A DNA stretch of 64,000 nt from Bacteroidales bacterium UBA5833 (GCA_002433025.1 DJGZ01000029.1:16381-80380), one strand, 5' to 3'. Counted from the stretch's first letter, positions 9,643-18,713 are shown. Made by a program: numbers and translations. The notes: generated by a model from the sequence alone, not told the origin.

Positions 9643-9772
9643 AGAATTCTTCAGGGCAGGGTGAAATTCCCGATCGGCGGTAGAGTCCGCGACTCAAACA
9701 GCAAATATGCTGAATGACTGAACCGGTTAAATTCCGGTACCGACAGTAAAGTCTGGATGGAAGAAGAATCTG
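9643..9772 (+). promoter_or_regulatory. FMN riboswitch (RFN element)
   Basis: The conserved core elements of the FMN aptamer are all present in order: CAGGGCAGGGTGAAATTCCC (9652-9671), CGGCGGTAGAGTCCGCGA (9675-9692), a variable stem with AGCAAATATGCT, then CCGGTTAAATTCCGGTACCG and a final AGTCTGGATGGAAGAAGAAT strand. The last strand pairs with the opening AGAATTCTTC to close P1 with one bulge. In this family, FMN binding lowers expression of the downstream gene, here a TonB-dependent receptor. Confidence 0.95.
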
Positions 9773-9897
9773 GGATTACTACCGGAAGCATTAGAGTGCT
9801 TTCCGGCAGTATAAAGGTATTCTGCCCTACAGGATTTTGTTGTCCGGATAATATTATCCGGGATACACAAAGAAAACAGGTCTAACCACAGAATACC
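9773..9897 (+). promoter_or_regulatory. Expression platform of the FMN riboswitch
   Basis: Between aptamer and start codon lie two hairpins: CCGGAAGCA (9782-9790) with TGCTTTCCGG (9797-9806), and the 18-base perfect palindrome CCGGATAATATTATCCGG (9844-9861). The second is not followed by a U-run, so control at translation initiation or by an alternative fold is more likely than simple termination. Confidence 0.55.
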
Positions 9898-12468
9898 ATG
9901 AAACAACTCCTCACATCCCTTATCACGCTGTTTTTCAGCTATACACAACTGACAGCAACCGCCCAGATCGCATTAAAAGGCCGGGTAACCGACTATACCA
10001 GCGGGGCAGGAATAGAACAGGTCTCGATTCAGACCAATCAGCAAAGCAAAGGCACAGTTACTGATCAAAACGGTTATTTCAGTCTTCTGATCGAAAAAGG
10101 CAACCAGGTTTTAAAATTCACTCACCTTTCGTACCAGCCTTTCAGCATTGGTGTTATAGTCGGGGATAGAAATGAGTTTCTGAATATCCAGCTGACGCCC
10201 GATATGATCGGGCTTGACGAGATCAGCATCATTTCATCGCATACCCGGGAGCGCAGCACGCCCGTAGCCATCAGCACCATTAAATCAGCGATGATACAAC
10301 GGGAAATCGGCGGGCAGGAATACCCTGAAATCATGAAAATGACACCGGGTGTATACGCCACCAAACTTGGGGGCGGGAATGGAGATGCACGCATCAGTAT
10401 CAGGGGCTTTCAGCAGGAGAATCTCGGATTGCTGTTAAACGGTGTACCCGTCAGCAGCGTTGAAAACGGCCTGGTTTACTGGTCAAACTGGGCAGGGCTC
10501 GGAGATGCAACACAAAGCATTCAGGTTCAGCGCGGTCTTGGCGCCTCACGGGTTGCGTTAAACTCGGTGGGGGGAACCATTAATATCATCACAAAATCTA
10601 CTGAAGCATCAAAGGGCGGATCGATAAGCTATGCCATCTCCGATTTTGGCAACAGAAAAACTATTCTGAGTTTATCGACCGGAAAAACAGAAAAAGGTTA
10701 TGCACTTACATTCCTCGGATCCCGCACTACTGGTCCAGGATATGTTGACGCTACCCATGTTGATGCCTGGGCCTGGTTTCTCTCCCTCAGCAAACAAATA
10801 AATCCGGAACATCTGCTGGTTTTCACGGGAATGGGCGCTCCGGAAAGGCATGGACAACGTTCATACGGGCTTACCAAACAACAATACGACCAATATGGTA
10901 ATCGTTATAATCCAAACTGGGGAATGTTTAACGGAAAAATTGAAAGTCTCTCAGAAAACTTTTACCACAAACCTCAGTTTGCACTGAATCATTACTGGAA
11001 AATTAATGAGAAAAGCCTGCTGGCAAGTTCTGCATATCTTTCATTCGGGGATGGAGGCGGAAAGTTTTCCGAATCTTTTATGAGCGAAGGGGCGTCAGGT
11101 TTCCGAAAAAACAATCAGATTGACTGGGATGCTGTTTACCGCCAAAATACCACGCACAACGATTCAGTGCAGTTGGCAGGAGGCGAATATGTTAAAGGGT
11201 TTTCAAAGATTATCCTTACCAATTACAGGGCCAGCCATGTATGGCATGGACTCCTTTCAACCCTCAGCCATGAAGTGAACGGGAATCTTAAAATCATTAC
11301 CGGTATTCATACGCGTTATTTCAAATCAAACCTCAGGGAGGAGATCAGCAATCTGATGGGAGGGACTTTCTGGGTGGATCAGTACGCATGGTCTCTTGCC
11401 GGAATCGGTGGCAGGAATCAGCTAAAAGGCATTGGCGACATCATCAATGTTGATAACGATGCCCGGGTGGATGTAGTAAGTTACTTCGGGCAGGCAGAAT
11501 ACCGGATAGGCAAAGTGAACGCGTTTGCAGCCGGCACTGTTTCCAATACCTGGTTCAGACGCACTGACCGGATCAATTACATCGGCAACACAGAAAGCGA
11601 ACTGGTTTCAAAAGCCGGATATGATCTGAAAGCCGGATTAGATTACAGTATTGACAATCACCACAATTTCTACCTGAACGCAGGCTATTATTCCAAAGCC
11701 CCATATTTCAAATTTGTTTTTGCCAACTTCAGCAATGCAGTAGTACAGGACCTTGGCAATGAAATCATCGAAGCTTTTGAAGCCGGCTATGATTTCAGCC
11801 GGGGTAACATCAACCTGAAATTCAATGCCTATTACACTCTGTGGAAAGATAAATCATTGCTGAGCCGCGAAAATATTCAACTTGAAAACAACACCCAGAC
11901 GAGGGCGCTGATCAGAGGGCTTGATGCCTTGCACAAAGGACTTGAATTTGAAGGAACAGCCAAACTATCGCGCAACCTTATGCTTGGTTCGGTTCTTTCG
12001 CTCGGAGACTGGCGCTGGAAAAATGATGTGCAGGCCGAATTATATAACGACAATCAGGTGCTTATCGATTACACAGAGGTCTATGTAAAAGATCTGAAAG
12101 TTGGCGATGCCCCGCAGTTTCAGGCTGGTATTTATGGAGAGCTGATCCTGCTCCCGGATCTCACACTTAACTTTAACTGGCTCTATCACGGGCGATTGTA
12201 CGCAGAATTTGATCCGGCCGGCCGCAACAACCCGGATGACCGGAAGCAGCCCTACCGTATACCCGACTACAGCATTACCGACCTGTTCGTAAACTATGAT
12301 TTTAAAATTGCAGGCCTTAAAACCATTGCATCGTTAAGTTGTTATAACCTGCTGGATAAGGAGGCCATTATGAGAGGTGAAGATGGAAGCACCCATGATA
12401 TTGATTCATTCAGGGGATTCTGGTCTCAGGGCAGAACGTTTAACTTATCGATGAAAATTTCGTTTTAA
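9898..12468 (+). CDS. TonB-dependent outer-membrane receptor, predicted flavin/riboflavin uptake
   Basis: 856-residue outer-membrane receptor. Order: signal peptide (residues 1-22, cleaved near TATAQ), carboxypeptidase-D-like regulatory domain (about 25-110), TonB plug (about 115-230, with RISIRGFQQEN and GGTINIITKS), then a 22-strand-type barrel ending in the usual C-terminal aromatic (MKISF). No SusD-type partner follows, so it is not a glycan SusC. The FMN riboswitch directly upstream ties expression to flavin status, so the cargo is predicted to be riboflavin or another flavin compound; this comes from regulation, not from the barrel sequence. A conserved protein follows after 36 bases without a terminator. 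Confidence 0.92.
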   Translation: MKQLLTSLITLFFSYTQLTATAQIALKGRVTDYTSGAGIEQVSIQTNQQSKGTVTDQNGYFSLLIEKGNQVLKFTHLSYQPFSIGVIVGDRNEFLNIQLTPDMIGLDEISIISSHTRERSTPVAISTIKSAMIQREIGGQEYPEIMKMTPGVYATKLGGGNGDARISIRGFQQENLGLLLNGVPVSSVENGLVYWSNWAGLGDATQSIQVQRGLGASRVALNSVGGTINIITKSTEASKGGSISYAISDFGNRKTILSLSTGKTEKGYALTFLGSRTTGPGYVDATHVDAWAWFLSLSKQINPEHLLVFTGMGAPERHGQRSYGLTKQQYDQYGNRYNPNWGMFNGKIESLSENFYHKPQFALNHYWKINEKSLLASSAYLSFGDGGGKFSESFMSEGASGFRKNNQIDWDAVYRQNTTHNDSVQLAGGEYVKGFSKIILTNYRASHVWHGLLSTLSHEVNGNLKIITGIHTRYFKSNLREEISNLMGGTFWVDQYAWSLAGIGGRNQLKGIGDIINVDNDARVDVVSYFGQAEYRIGKVNAFAAGTVSNTWFRRTDRINYIGNTESELVSKAGYDLKAGLDYSIDNHHNFYLNAGYYSKAPYFKFVFANFSNAVVQDLGNEIIEAFEAGYDFSRGNINLKFNAYYTLWKDKSLLSRENIQLENNTQTRALIRGLDALHKGLEFEGTAKLSRNLMLGSVLSLGDWRWKNDVQAELYNDNQVLIDYTEVYVKDLKVGDAPQFQAGIYGELILLPDLTLNFNWLYHGRLYAEFDPAGRNNPDDRKQPYRIPDYSITDLFVNYDFKIAGLKTIASLSCYNLLDKEAIMRGEDGSTHDIDSFRGFWSQGRTFNLSMKISF

Positions 12469-12504
12469 ACCTTATCTTAGCCTGGTTAACCGCCTGAAAA
12501 AATA

Positions 12505-13920
12505 ATGGAAAGACAAGTTCTGAGCACCAGCCTGAAAGCACTAACCTTAAACCTCGACCAGTCGACTTATGGGGTATTTGCAGAAATAGGCGGCGGCCAG
12601 GAAGTTTCAAGGGCATTTTTTCAGGCCGGCGGCGCAAGCGGAACCATTGCGAAAACCATCTCTGCCTACGATAAACAATACAGCGATGTACTATACAGCA
12701 ATCAACAGGCCAGCAAACGTTATGTTTCATGCCAGCGGCTGGAGGAAATGCTCAGGTGCGAGTACGATCAGCTGGTCGGTGTGCTGCAGGGTAAAAGAGA
12801 AAAACCTACACGATTTTTCGCGTTTGCAGATACTGTTTCAACGATCAATTACCGGAAAGACAACATCAGCCATGGCTGGATAGGCTGCCGTTTCCAGCTG
12901 GTACAGGAAGATGAACCCAACGAAGTGATTATCCATGTGGAGCTGCACGAAAGGGACAACCTTCTGCAGCAGAACACACTTGGCATAGTTGGCGTAAACC
13001 TCATTTACGCATGCTATTTTCACCATGACAGGCCGAATAGCTTTCTGCAATCACTCATGGATAATCTATCGCCTGACCGTCTGGACATTACCATGATCAG
13101 GATGAATGGACCCCAGCTGGCATATGTTGATAACCGCTTGCTGGCCGTGCAACTGGTTAAGAACGGCATGACCAGCGCCATAATGTTCGACCGGTACGGA
13201 ATGGTGCAGGAACCGGCAGATATGCTCTATAAAAAAAATGTCCTTGCTTTCAGAGGAAGTTTCCGGCCCATCACTTATGCAGGTTTTGATATCCTGAAAT
13301 CCAGTTACGCTATCTTTAAGCGTGATGAAGATTATGACAAAAAGACAACCCTCTCTTTCTGTGAAATTACTTTACACAACCTGCTTTCACAGGAAGAACA
13401 TGATATAGATGAAAGGGATTTCCTCGACCGTGTCGACCTGCTCAACGGAATGGGTCAAAATGTTATGGTCTCCGGTTTCAGAGAATTCTATAAGCTAGTC
13501 GCATATTTCTCCGGATTCAGAATCAATAAATTAAGAATCGTCATAGGCGTTGATACGCTGGAGAAAGTCTTTGACAAAACCTATTACACCAACCTGAAAG
13601 GGGGCATGCTTGAGGCCTTCGGCAAACTTTTTCCTGACAACATGAAGATGTACGTTTACCCAACCATTGACGGGGAAAGTGGAAAAATCAAACATTCCGG
13701 AGATATTACCCTCCCTGAAGATTCAACCTTTCTTTACAAGCATCTGATTTCCGCCAGAAAAATCCTTGACATTGAGGATATCAACGAAAAGCATCTTTCC
13801 ATATTTTCTCCAATGGTTCTTGAAAGAATTCAAAACAAGGATTCATCATGGGAGAAACTGGTCCCTGTCTATGTGGCGGAGTCCATTAAAAGCAAAAAGC
13901 TTTTTGGATACACCGATTGA
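12505..13920 (+). CDS. Conserved protein of unknown function, downstream of the FMN-regulated receptor
   Basis: 471-residue soluble protein without signal peptide or membrane spans. The N-terminus is striking and well-ordered (LTLNLDQSTYGVFAEIGGGQ, then FFQAGGASGTIAKTISAYDK). I recall similar proteins in several phyla that carry unreliable transferase annotations, but no HxGH nucleotidyltransferase signature, Walker motif or other catalytic signature is visible here. It sits 36 bases after the receptor gene with no terminator, so it is probably cotranscribed and under the FMN riboswitch. A role in handling the imported flavin or a flavin-linked process is an inference from position only. It is convergent with the DUF302 gene, only 2 bases apart. 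Confidence 0.75.
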   Translation: MERQVLSTSLKALTLNLDQSTYGVFAEIGGGQEVSRAFFQAGGASGTIAKTISAYDKQYSDVLYSNQQASKRYVSCQRLEEMLRCEYDQLVGVLQGKREKPTRFFAFADTVSTINYRKDNISHGWIGCRFQLVQEDEPNEVIIHVELHERDNLLQQNTLGIVGVNLIYACYFHHDRPNSFLQSLMDNLSPDRLDITMIRMNGPQLAYVDNRLLAVQLVKNGMTSAIMFDRYGMVQEPADMLYKKNVLAFRGSFRPITYAGFDILKSSYAIFKRDEDYDKKTTLSFCEITLHNLLSQEEHDIDERDFLDRVDLLNGMGQNVMVSGFREFYKLVAYFSGFRINKLRIVIGVDTLEKVFDKTYYTNLKGGMLEAFGKLFPDNMKMYVYPTIDGESGKIKHSGDITLPEDSTFLYKHLISARKILDIEDINEKHLSIFSPMVLERIQNKDSSWEKLVPVYVAESIKSKKLFGYTD

Positions 13921-13922
13921 AC

Positions 13923-14309
13923 CTACAAAGCTTTGATTACTTTTTCCATAATTTCGGTGACTTCACACGAAAAATCAGACAGTTCCTTATTACCAACTTT
14001 TTCCATGCTGATTTTAGGATTAATGGCCGCAACTTCAGTTTTACCATCTTCCCTTTCATATACAATTACATTGCATGGCAGCAGCAGACCAATCCTGCTC
14101 TCTGCCGATAAGGCGCGATGGGCATAGGCCGGATTACACGCGCCAAGAATGCGGTATTTTCTGAATTCAACTCCGATCTTTTCTTTAAGTGTTTCCTGTA
14201 CATTCACCTGGGTAATGATCCCAAAACCATATTCCTTCAACTTTGCGGTTACCTTCTCAACCGCTTCCTCAACGGAACAATTCATCATTTTCGAAAAATA
14301 GTAACTCAT
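13923..14309 (-). CDS. DUF302 family protein
   Basis: 128 residues matching the small alpha/beta DUF302 fold: an N-terminal helix (SVEEAVEKVTAKLKEYGFGI), then YRILGACNPAYAHRAL, and LLLPCNVIVYERED with the conserved LPCN turn. The C-terminal half is a helix after the INPKISMEKV segment. The function is not firmly known; family members are often found next to redox or sulfur genes. It is transcribed divergently from an MFS transporter 160 bases away and overlaps nothing. Confidence 0.85.
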   Translation of the reverse strand: MSYYFSKMMNCSVEEAVEKVTAKLKEYGFGIITQVNVQETLKEKIGVEFRKYRILGACNPAYAHRALSAESRIGLLLPCNVIVYEREDGKTEVAAINPKISMEKVGNKELSDFSCEVTEIMEKVIKAL

Positions 14310-14447
14310 AGTTCCAATTCTTTATTTACTACCTCAGAATTAAACCATCGATGCAAAGAATTGTTCTGTAATGCCACTAATTACATAGCTTGCGTCATTC
14401 AACCCTTTTATCTTGACAGCTTGCAGGGTTTGAAAATCAATTTAGAA

Positions 14448-14455
14448 TACATTTG
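14448..14455 (+). promoter_or_regulatory. Promoter -7 box of the MFS transporter gene
   Basis: TACATTTG fits TAnnTTTG, 14 bases before the ATG at 14470. The only TTTG upstream (14429-14432) is 15 bases away, closer than the usual 19. Confidence 0.5.
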
Positions 14456-14469
14456 CAAAAAAACCGCTG

Positions 14470-15834
14470 ATGAGCGCCCGCCGTTCCATATTGTTTGTAA
14501 CAACCCTGGCTTCATTTCTGACGCCATTTATGGGATCCGCCATTAACATCGCCTTGCCTGCCATGGGGAAAGACCTGGACATGGACACTATCGGGCTTGG
14601 ATGGGTTACCACTTCCTACCTGCTTTCAGCCGCTGTCTTTCTCCTTCCCTTTGGCCGGCTTTCTGATAAATTTGGCAGAAAAAAAATATTTATGCTGGGG
14701 ATGGTCTTTTTTGCAATTACCGCTTTTGCATCAGCCCTGGCAGGCTCAGAATTGGTCCTGATAATTTCACGTTTTATGAACGGGGCCGGTGGTGCAATGA
14801 TTTATGCTACAGCCATCGCCATTCTCACATCATCCTTTCCCAGGGAAGAAAGAGGTAAAGTGCTGGGCATTAATGTAGCTTCTGTATACCTGGGGCTAAG
14901 CCTGGGGCCAACCCTGGGTGGGCTGATGACATCCCTGCTGGGGTGGAGAAGTATTTTTGCACTGATCGGATTGCTGGCTTCCATTGTAATTCCGATCGCA
15001 GCCGCAAAACTTGAGAATGACCGCAAATCATCTGTTTCCGGCACATTTGATCTTTCTGGAAGTGTGATCTATGGCCTCAGTCTTGCCCTTATTATTTATG
15101 GTTTCCCAAAAATGCCGGGACTGCAAGGGCTTGCATTACTCTTATCCGGCATCGCGGGATTGTGGCTTTTTGTACAAATCGAAAAGAAAGCTTCCGATCC
15201 GCTGCTGCAGATTAGTACATTCAGCGGTAACCAGGTTTTTATCTTTTCCAACCTCGCCGCTTTTATCAATTACAGTGCAACTTTCGCTCTTGTATTCCTG
15301 CTTAGCTTTTACCTGCAGCAAATCAAAGGGCTTTCACCTGAAAAAACAGGCCTTATTCTAATGGCCCAACCGGTTATGATGACGATGCTTTCACCTGTGG
15401 CAGGCAAACTCAGCGACCGCCTGGAACCATATGTGCTTGCTTCTTCAGGTATGGGGCTTACTGTGATCGGGCTGGGCGCATTTTCATTTCTCAATCCCGG
15501 CAGCAGCATCACCTTTATTATATTGTTCCAGGTAATACTTGGCCTGGGATTTGCCCTTTTTTCATCACCTAACACCAATGCTGTAATGAGTTCGGTAAGC
15601 CCTTCACATTATGGCATCGCTTCTGCTGCTTTGGGCACCATGCGACTGACAGGCCAAACCATGAGTATGGGCATCAGTCTGATGATGTTCGCACTTATCA
15701 TGGGGAATAAGGGAGCAGGGCTTGAAAATACCGCAGGACTGATGACCAGTATCAGATACGCTTTTATTATATTCGCGCTGCTCTGTATTCCCGGCACTTT
15801 CTTTTCCATGAAAAGGGGAAAGATCAGGAAATAA
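14470..15834 (+). CDS. MFS transporter, drug:H+ antiporter-like
   Basis: 454-residue inner-membrane transporter of the major facilitator superfamily with about 14 hydrophobic spans, as in the DHA2/EmrB group. Motif A in the loop after TM2 reads GRLSDKFGRKK, and a second copy GKLSDRLEPY follows in the C-terminal half. The antiporter-type motif C region is LGLSLGPTLGG. The start fits: MSARRSILFVTT, with TM1 containing the PFMGSAINIALPAM segment typical of this group. The substrate is unknown; a drug or metabolite efflux role is a family-level statement. The next gene starts 36 bases later. Confidence 0.85.
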   Translation: MSARRSILFVTTLASFLTPFMGSAINIALPAMGKDLDMDTIGLGWVTTSYLLSAAVFLLPFGRLSDKFGRKKIFMLGMVFFAITAFASALAGSELVLIISRFMNGAGGAMIYATAIAILTSSFPREERGKVLGINVASVYLGLSLGPTLGGLMTSLLGWRSIFALIGLLASIVIPIAAAKLENDRKSSVSGTFDLSGSVIYGLSLALIIYGFPKMPGLQGLALLLSGIAGLWLFVQIEKKASDPLLQISTFSGNQVFIFSNLAAFINYSATFALVFLLSFYLQQIKGLSPEKTGLILMAQPVMMTMLSPVAGKLSDRLEPYVLASSGMGLTVIGLGAFSFLNPGSSITFIILFQVILGLGFALFSSPNTNAVMSSVSPSHYGIASAALGTMRLTGQTMSMGISLMMFALIMGNKGAGLENTAGLMTSIRYAFIIFALLCIPGTFFSMKRGKIRK

Positions 15835-15870
15835 AACAAATATTAACGTAATAATCATTTACATCCCATA

Positions 15871-16542
15871 ATGATGGCAGAGGAGAATTTAAAAACAGCC
15901 CTGGTTTTTGGCGCCACCGGACTTACAGGAGGCTTTGTTACCGAGCTGCTTGAGCAGGATGACAGATATAAGGAGGTGATTATTTTTACCAGAATACCGG
16001 TATCAACCAAAGCAGGAAAAACCAGGCAAATTACTTTTGATCCGGCTGACATTCAAGCAATCACCCATCTTATAAAAGGGGATCATCTTTTCTGTTGCAT
16101 AGGAACTACCATTAAAAAAGCCGGATCCAGAAAGATTTTTTTTGAAACAGATCACAACCTGGTTATTGAAATTGCAAAAGCTGCCGTATCAAACCACGTT
16201 AAGTCCTTTGGTCTGATTTCGTCTATCGGAGCCAATCCAAATTCCGGAAACTTTTACCTGAGAACCAAAGGTCAGGTTGAAGAGTCTTTGAAAAGACAAG
16301 CTTTCCCCATTATCAGCATCCTCAGGCCATCTATGCTACTGGGTATCAGACACGAATACCGTATGATGGAAGAATGGGGAAAAACTCTTGCTAAGTTAAT
16401 CAGTCCGCTGATGTCCGGCAGGTTGAGAAAGTACCGTCCGGTTCACGCAGCAACTGTTGCAGAAGCTATGATTTTATCAGCTTTTTCCGGAGACGGAATT
16501 CATATCCTTGAATCGGACCAGATTGAAAATATCAGAGAATAA
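15871..16542 (+). CDS. NAD(P)H-binding oxidoreductase, atypical SDR (HTATIP2/YbjT-like)
   Basis: 223 residues. The N-terminus has a dinucleotide-binding loop GATGLTGGF (about residues 15-23), followed by strand LFCCIGTTIKKAGSR and ISSIGANPNSGNFYLRTKG. The YxxxK pair of classical SDRs is replaced by Y-x-x-x-K in FYLRTKG, as in the NmrA/TIP30-like atypical group. Cytoplasmic; the substrate is unknown. ATG at 15871 or the adjacent ATG at 15874 could start it. The rhodanese and DUF2062 genes follow in the same direction with short gaps, suggesting an operon starting at or before the MFS gene. Confidence 0.82.
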   Translation: MMAEENLKTALVFGATGLTGGFVTELLEQDDRYKEVIIFTRIPVSTKAGKTRQITFDPADIQAITHLIKGDHLFCCIGTTIKKAGSRKIFFETDHNLVIEIAKAAVSNHVKSFGLISSIGANPNSGNFYLRTKGQVEESLKRQAFPIISILRPSMLLGIRHEYRMMEEWGKTLAKLISPLMSGRLRKYRPVHAATVAEAMILSAFSGDGIHILESDQIENIRE

Positions 16543-16561
16543 ACCAATGCTATAGAAAACC

Positions 16562-16879
16562 ATGAAATTCATTTCACCAAAAGAGCTTAAAGCCCTGATC
16601 GACAGCAAAACCGACTTTATACTGATCGACACACGGGAGCCCGAAAAATATGAAGCCTGTCATATTAGCGGGGCTGTTTCGATGCCCCAGCTGCAGTTGC
16701 CATCCATGCTGAATAAAATTGACCCGAAAAAGAAAATCATTATTTACTGTATCTATGGAATAAAAAGCGAGCAAGTGTATATTTATCTGAAAGACAAGCT
16801 AAAAATTAAAGACCTCAGCATCCTTGAGGGCGGAATATATCAATATGCCATGGAAATCGATCAGGGAATGGCAGTATGA
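16562..16879 (+). CDS. Single-domain rhodanese-like sulfurtransferase
   Basis: 105 residues, one rhodanese domain without signal peptide. The CDC25-like features are present: FILIDTREPEKYEACHISGAVSMP at the start and the active-site loop CIYGIKS with the catalytic cysteine (about residue 62) in IIYCIYG. It would carry persulfide sulfur between donor and acceptor proteins in the cytoplasm. Its stop overlaps the start of the DUF2062 gene by 4 bases (ATGA), so the two are translationally coupled. Confidence 0.88.
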   Translation: MKFISPKELKALIDSKTDFILIDTREPEKYEACHISGAVSMPQLQLPSMLNKIDPKKKIIIYCIYGIKSEQVYIYLKDKLKIKDLSILEGGIYQYAMEIDQGMAV

Positions 16880-17367
16880 AACCAGTTATTAAAATCCTGC
16901 TTTCGGAAAGGTATCTTAAACCTGTAAAAGCATTTCTGTCGCAGGGAATGAGCCCTCTTATAATGGCCCGGACAATTGCTGCCGGTTGCTGTATTGGCAT
17001 CATTCCGGTGCCCGGGACCTCTACCCTGCTGTGCACTGCCGTTGCTTTACTTTTCAAAATGAATCTCGCCCTGATCCAGGTAATCAATTATGCAGTTTTT
17101 CCTTTGCAGATATTGCTTGCAATACCATTTTACAAAGCCGCTGCCTGGATGATAAATTCCGAAATGCTTCAGGATTTTCCTGAAACCCTGATTGCCGCAT
17201 TCAATGCTGACTGGTGGGGAGCCATCAACAACAGCTTTCAGGTTATTTTTACAGCTTTCCTGATCTGGCTTTTGCTATCAGTGCCCCTTTTCTGGCTGGT
17301 CGGTAAAATAGTTTCTGCCATGTTGCTAAAACTGAAAGCAGACACGGACAATACCAGGGATCTTTGA
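16876..17367 (+). CDS. DUF2062 membrane protein
   Basis: 163 residues. The conserved core is SPLIMARTIAAGCCIGIIPV followed by PGTSTLLCTAVALLF and NPL/NYAVFPLQ-type segments, which match DUF2062. There are three to four membrane spans (about residues 35-65, 70-95, 125-150). The function is unknown; the family is often fused or linked to glycosyltransferases or lipid enzymes. It is coupled to the rhodanese gene by a 4-base overlap and convergent to the helicase gene 54 bases away. Confidence 0.8.
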   Translation: MKPVIKILLSERYLKPVKAFLSQGMSPLIMARTIAAGCCIGIIPVPGTSTLLCTAVALLFKMNLALIQVINYAVFPLQILLAIPFYKAAAWMINSEMLQDFPETLIAAFNADWWGAINNSFQVIFTAFLIWLLLSVPLFWLVGKIVSAMLLKLKADTDNTRDL

Positions 17368-17420
17368 CCAATCACAGCATTCCGGCTAATACAACATGCT
17401 GAAGTATACAATTCAGTGAT

Positions 17421-18665
17421 TTATTTAGCGCCTTTCTTTCCCCTGCTTTTACCATTTCCTTGCCGGCGTCCGGGTCGGGACTGACCGGATTTCGGGTTAT
17501 ACTCAGGACCCGGCCCCAGTTCCGGCGGCGGCATTTGCTTCCGGATTACCGTGTCAATCAGTTTTTCTATACGGGAAAACTGATACTGTTCATCTTCACT
17601 GATAAAAGTAATGGCGATCCCTGTTTGTTCCGCCCTGGCTGTCCGGCCCACCCTGTGAACATAATCTTCTGCATCGTGGGGTACATCATAATTGATGACC
17701 ACACTGATGTTTTCAACATCTATCCCGCGCGAGAGCACATCCGTAGCTACCAGCATCTGAAGCTGCCGGTTCCGGAATTTAAGCAAGACTTTTTCGCGTT
17801 CAGTTTGCTCCAGATCAGAATGAATATCTGAAACTTCAAAACCTTCTGCCTTCAGTTCCTTTGCAATGGATTTTACTTTTGATTTGGTTGAAGAAAACAC
17901 AAGAATACTCGGCAGTTCGCGACCCCTTATTAATGAAGCAAGCAGGGGTGTTTTCTGTTTCTCATAAACCAGATAAGCCACCTGAAGTATTCCCTGCGCT
18001 GGTTTAGAGATGGCAATGTTCACTTCTTCCGGATGCTTCAGAATCCGTTTGCTTAATTCCCGGATTCTGGGGGGCATGGTTGCAGAGAAAAGCAACGTAC
18101 TCCGGCTTTCGGGAAGATAACTGATGATTCGCATGATATCATCAAAAAATCCCATATCAAGCATTCGGTCAGCTTCGTCGAGGATGAGGTGCTGAAGATT
18201 GCTTACCGGCACAATATCCATATTCAGAAAAGAGATCAGTTTCCCAGGTGTAGCAACAACAATATCAACACCATTAGTCAATGCGCGCTTTTGCTGTTCC
18301 CATTCAATTCCATCGGTTCCGCCATAAATGGCCAGAGAACTGATATTCATAAAATAACTGAATCCTTCAAGTTGCTGGGCTATCTGAAGTGCCAACTCCC
18401 GGGTAGGAGCTATAATCATTGTATTGATGCCTTCAACAGGATTTGTAACAACCCGATGAAGCACCGGTAAGAGGTAGGCTGCAGTTTTTCCGGTACCTGT
18501 CTGGGCACAACCGATTACATCCTTACCGCGCATGATAAGAGGAATTATCTTTTCCTGGATTGGTGTCGGAGTCTCAAACCCAATGGAATCAAGACCATCC
18601 AGAATTGATTGTTCAAAACCAAATTGCCGGAATGATAATTCGGATATTTCAGGAAGTTCTTCCAT
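17421..18665 (-). CDS. rhlE: DEAD-box ATP-dependent RNA helicase, RhlE-like
   Basis: 414 residues. The Q motif (FETPTPIQEKIIPLIM), motif I AQTGTGKT, Ia PTRELALQ, II DEAD (LILDEADRMLDMGF), III SAT, and the C-terminal RecA domain with HRVGRTARAEQTG are all intact. A short basic tail rich in R, G and K (residues about 385-414) probably helps RNA binding. It unwinds RNA in ribosome assembly or mRNA turnover. TACCTTTG on the minus strand (18706-18713) supports the ATG at 18665. Cold-linked expression is common in this family but cannot be seen here. Confidence 0.93.
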   Translation of the reverse strand: MEELPEISELSFRQFGFEQSILDGLDSIGFETPTPIQEKIIPLIMRGKDVIGCAQTGTGKTAAYLLPVLHRVVTNPVEGINTMIIAPTRELALQIAQQLEGFSYFMNISSLAIYGGTDGIEWEQQKRALTNGVDIVVATPGKLISFLNMDIVPVSNLQHLILDEADRMLDMGFFDDIMRIISYLPESRSTLLFSATMPPRIRELSKRILKHPEEVNIAISKPAQGILQVAYLVYEKQKTPLLASLIRGRELPSILVFSSTKSKVKSIAKELKAEGFEVSDIHSDLEQTEREKVLLKFRNRQLQMLVATDVLSRGIDVENISVVINYDVPHDAEDYVHRVGRTARAEQTGIAITFISEDEQYQFSRIEKLIDTVIRKQMPPPELGPGPEYNPKSGQSRPGRRQGNGKSRGKKGAK

Positions 18666-18705
18666 GTTAGAAACTATAGTAAAGAAAAGCTAAAAATAAC
18701 AGCAC

Positions 18706-18713
18706 CAAAGGTA
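18706..18713 (-). promoter_or_regulatory. Promoter -7 box of the DEAD-box helicase gene
   Basis: Minus strand reads TACCTTTG, an exact TAnnTTTG match about 41 bases before the start codon at 18665. The -33 box is weak. Confidence 0.5.

Noticed and set aside
12505..13920. Nicotinate-nucleotide adenylyltransferase annotation for the 471-residue protein
   Set aside because: No HxGH-type or other nucleotidyltransferase motif is visible, so the name was not used.
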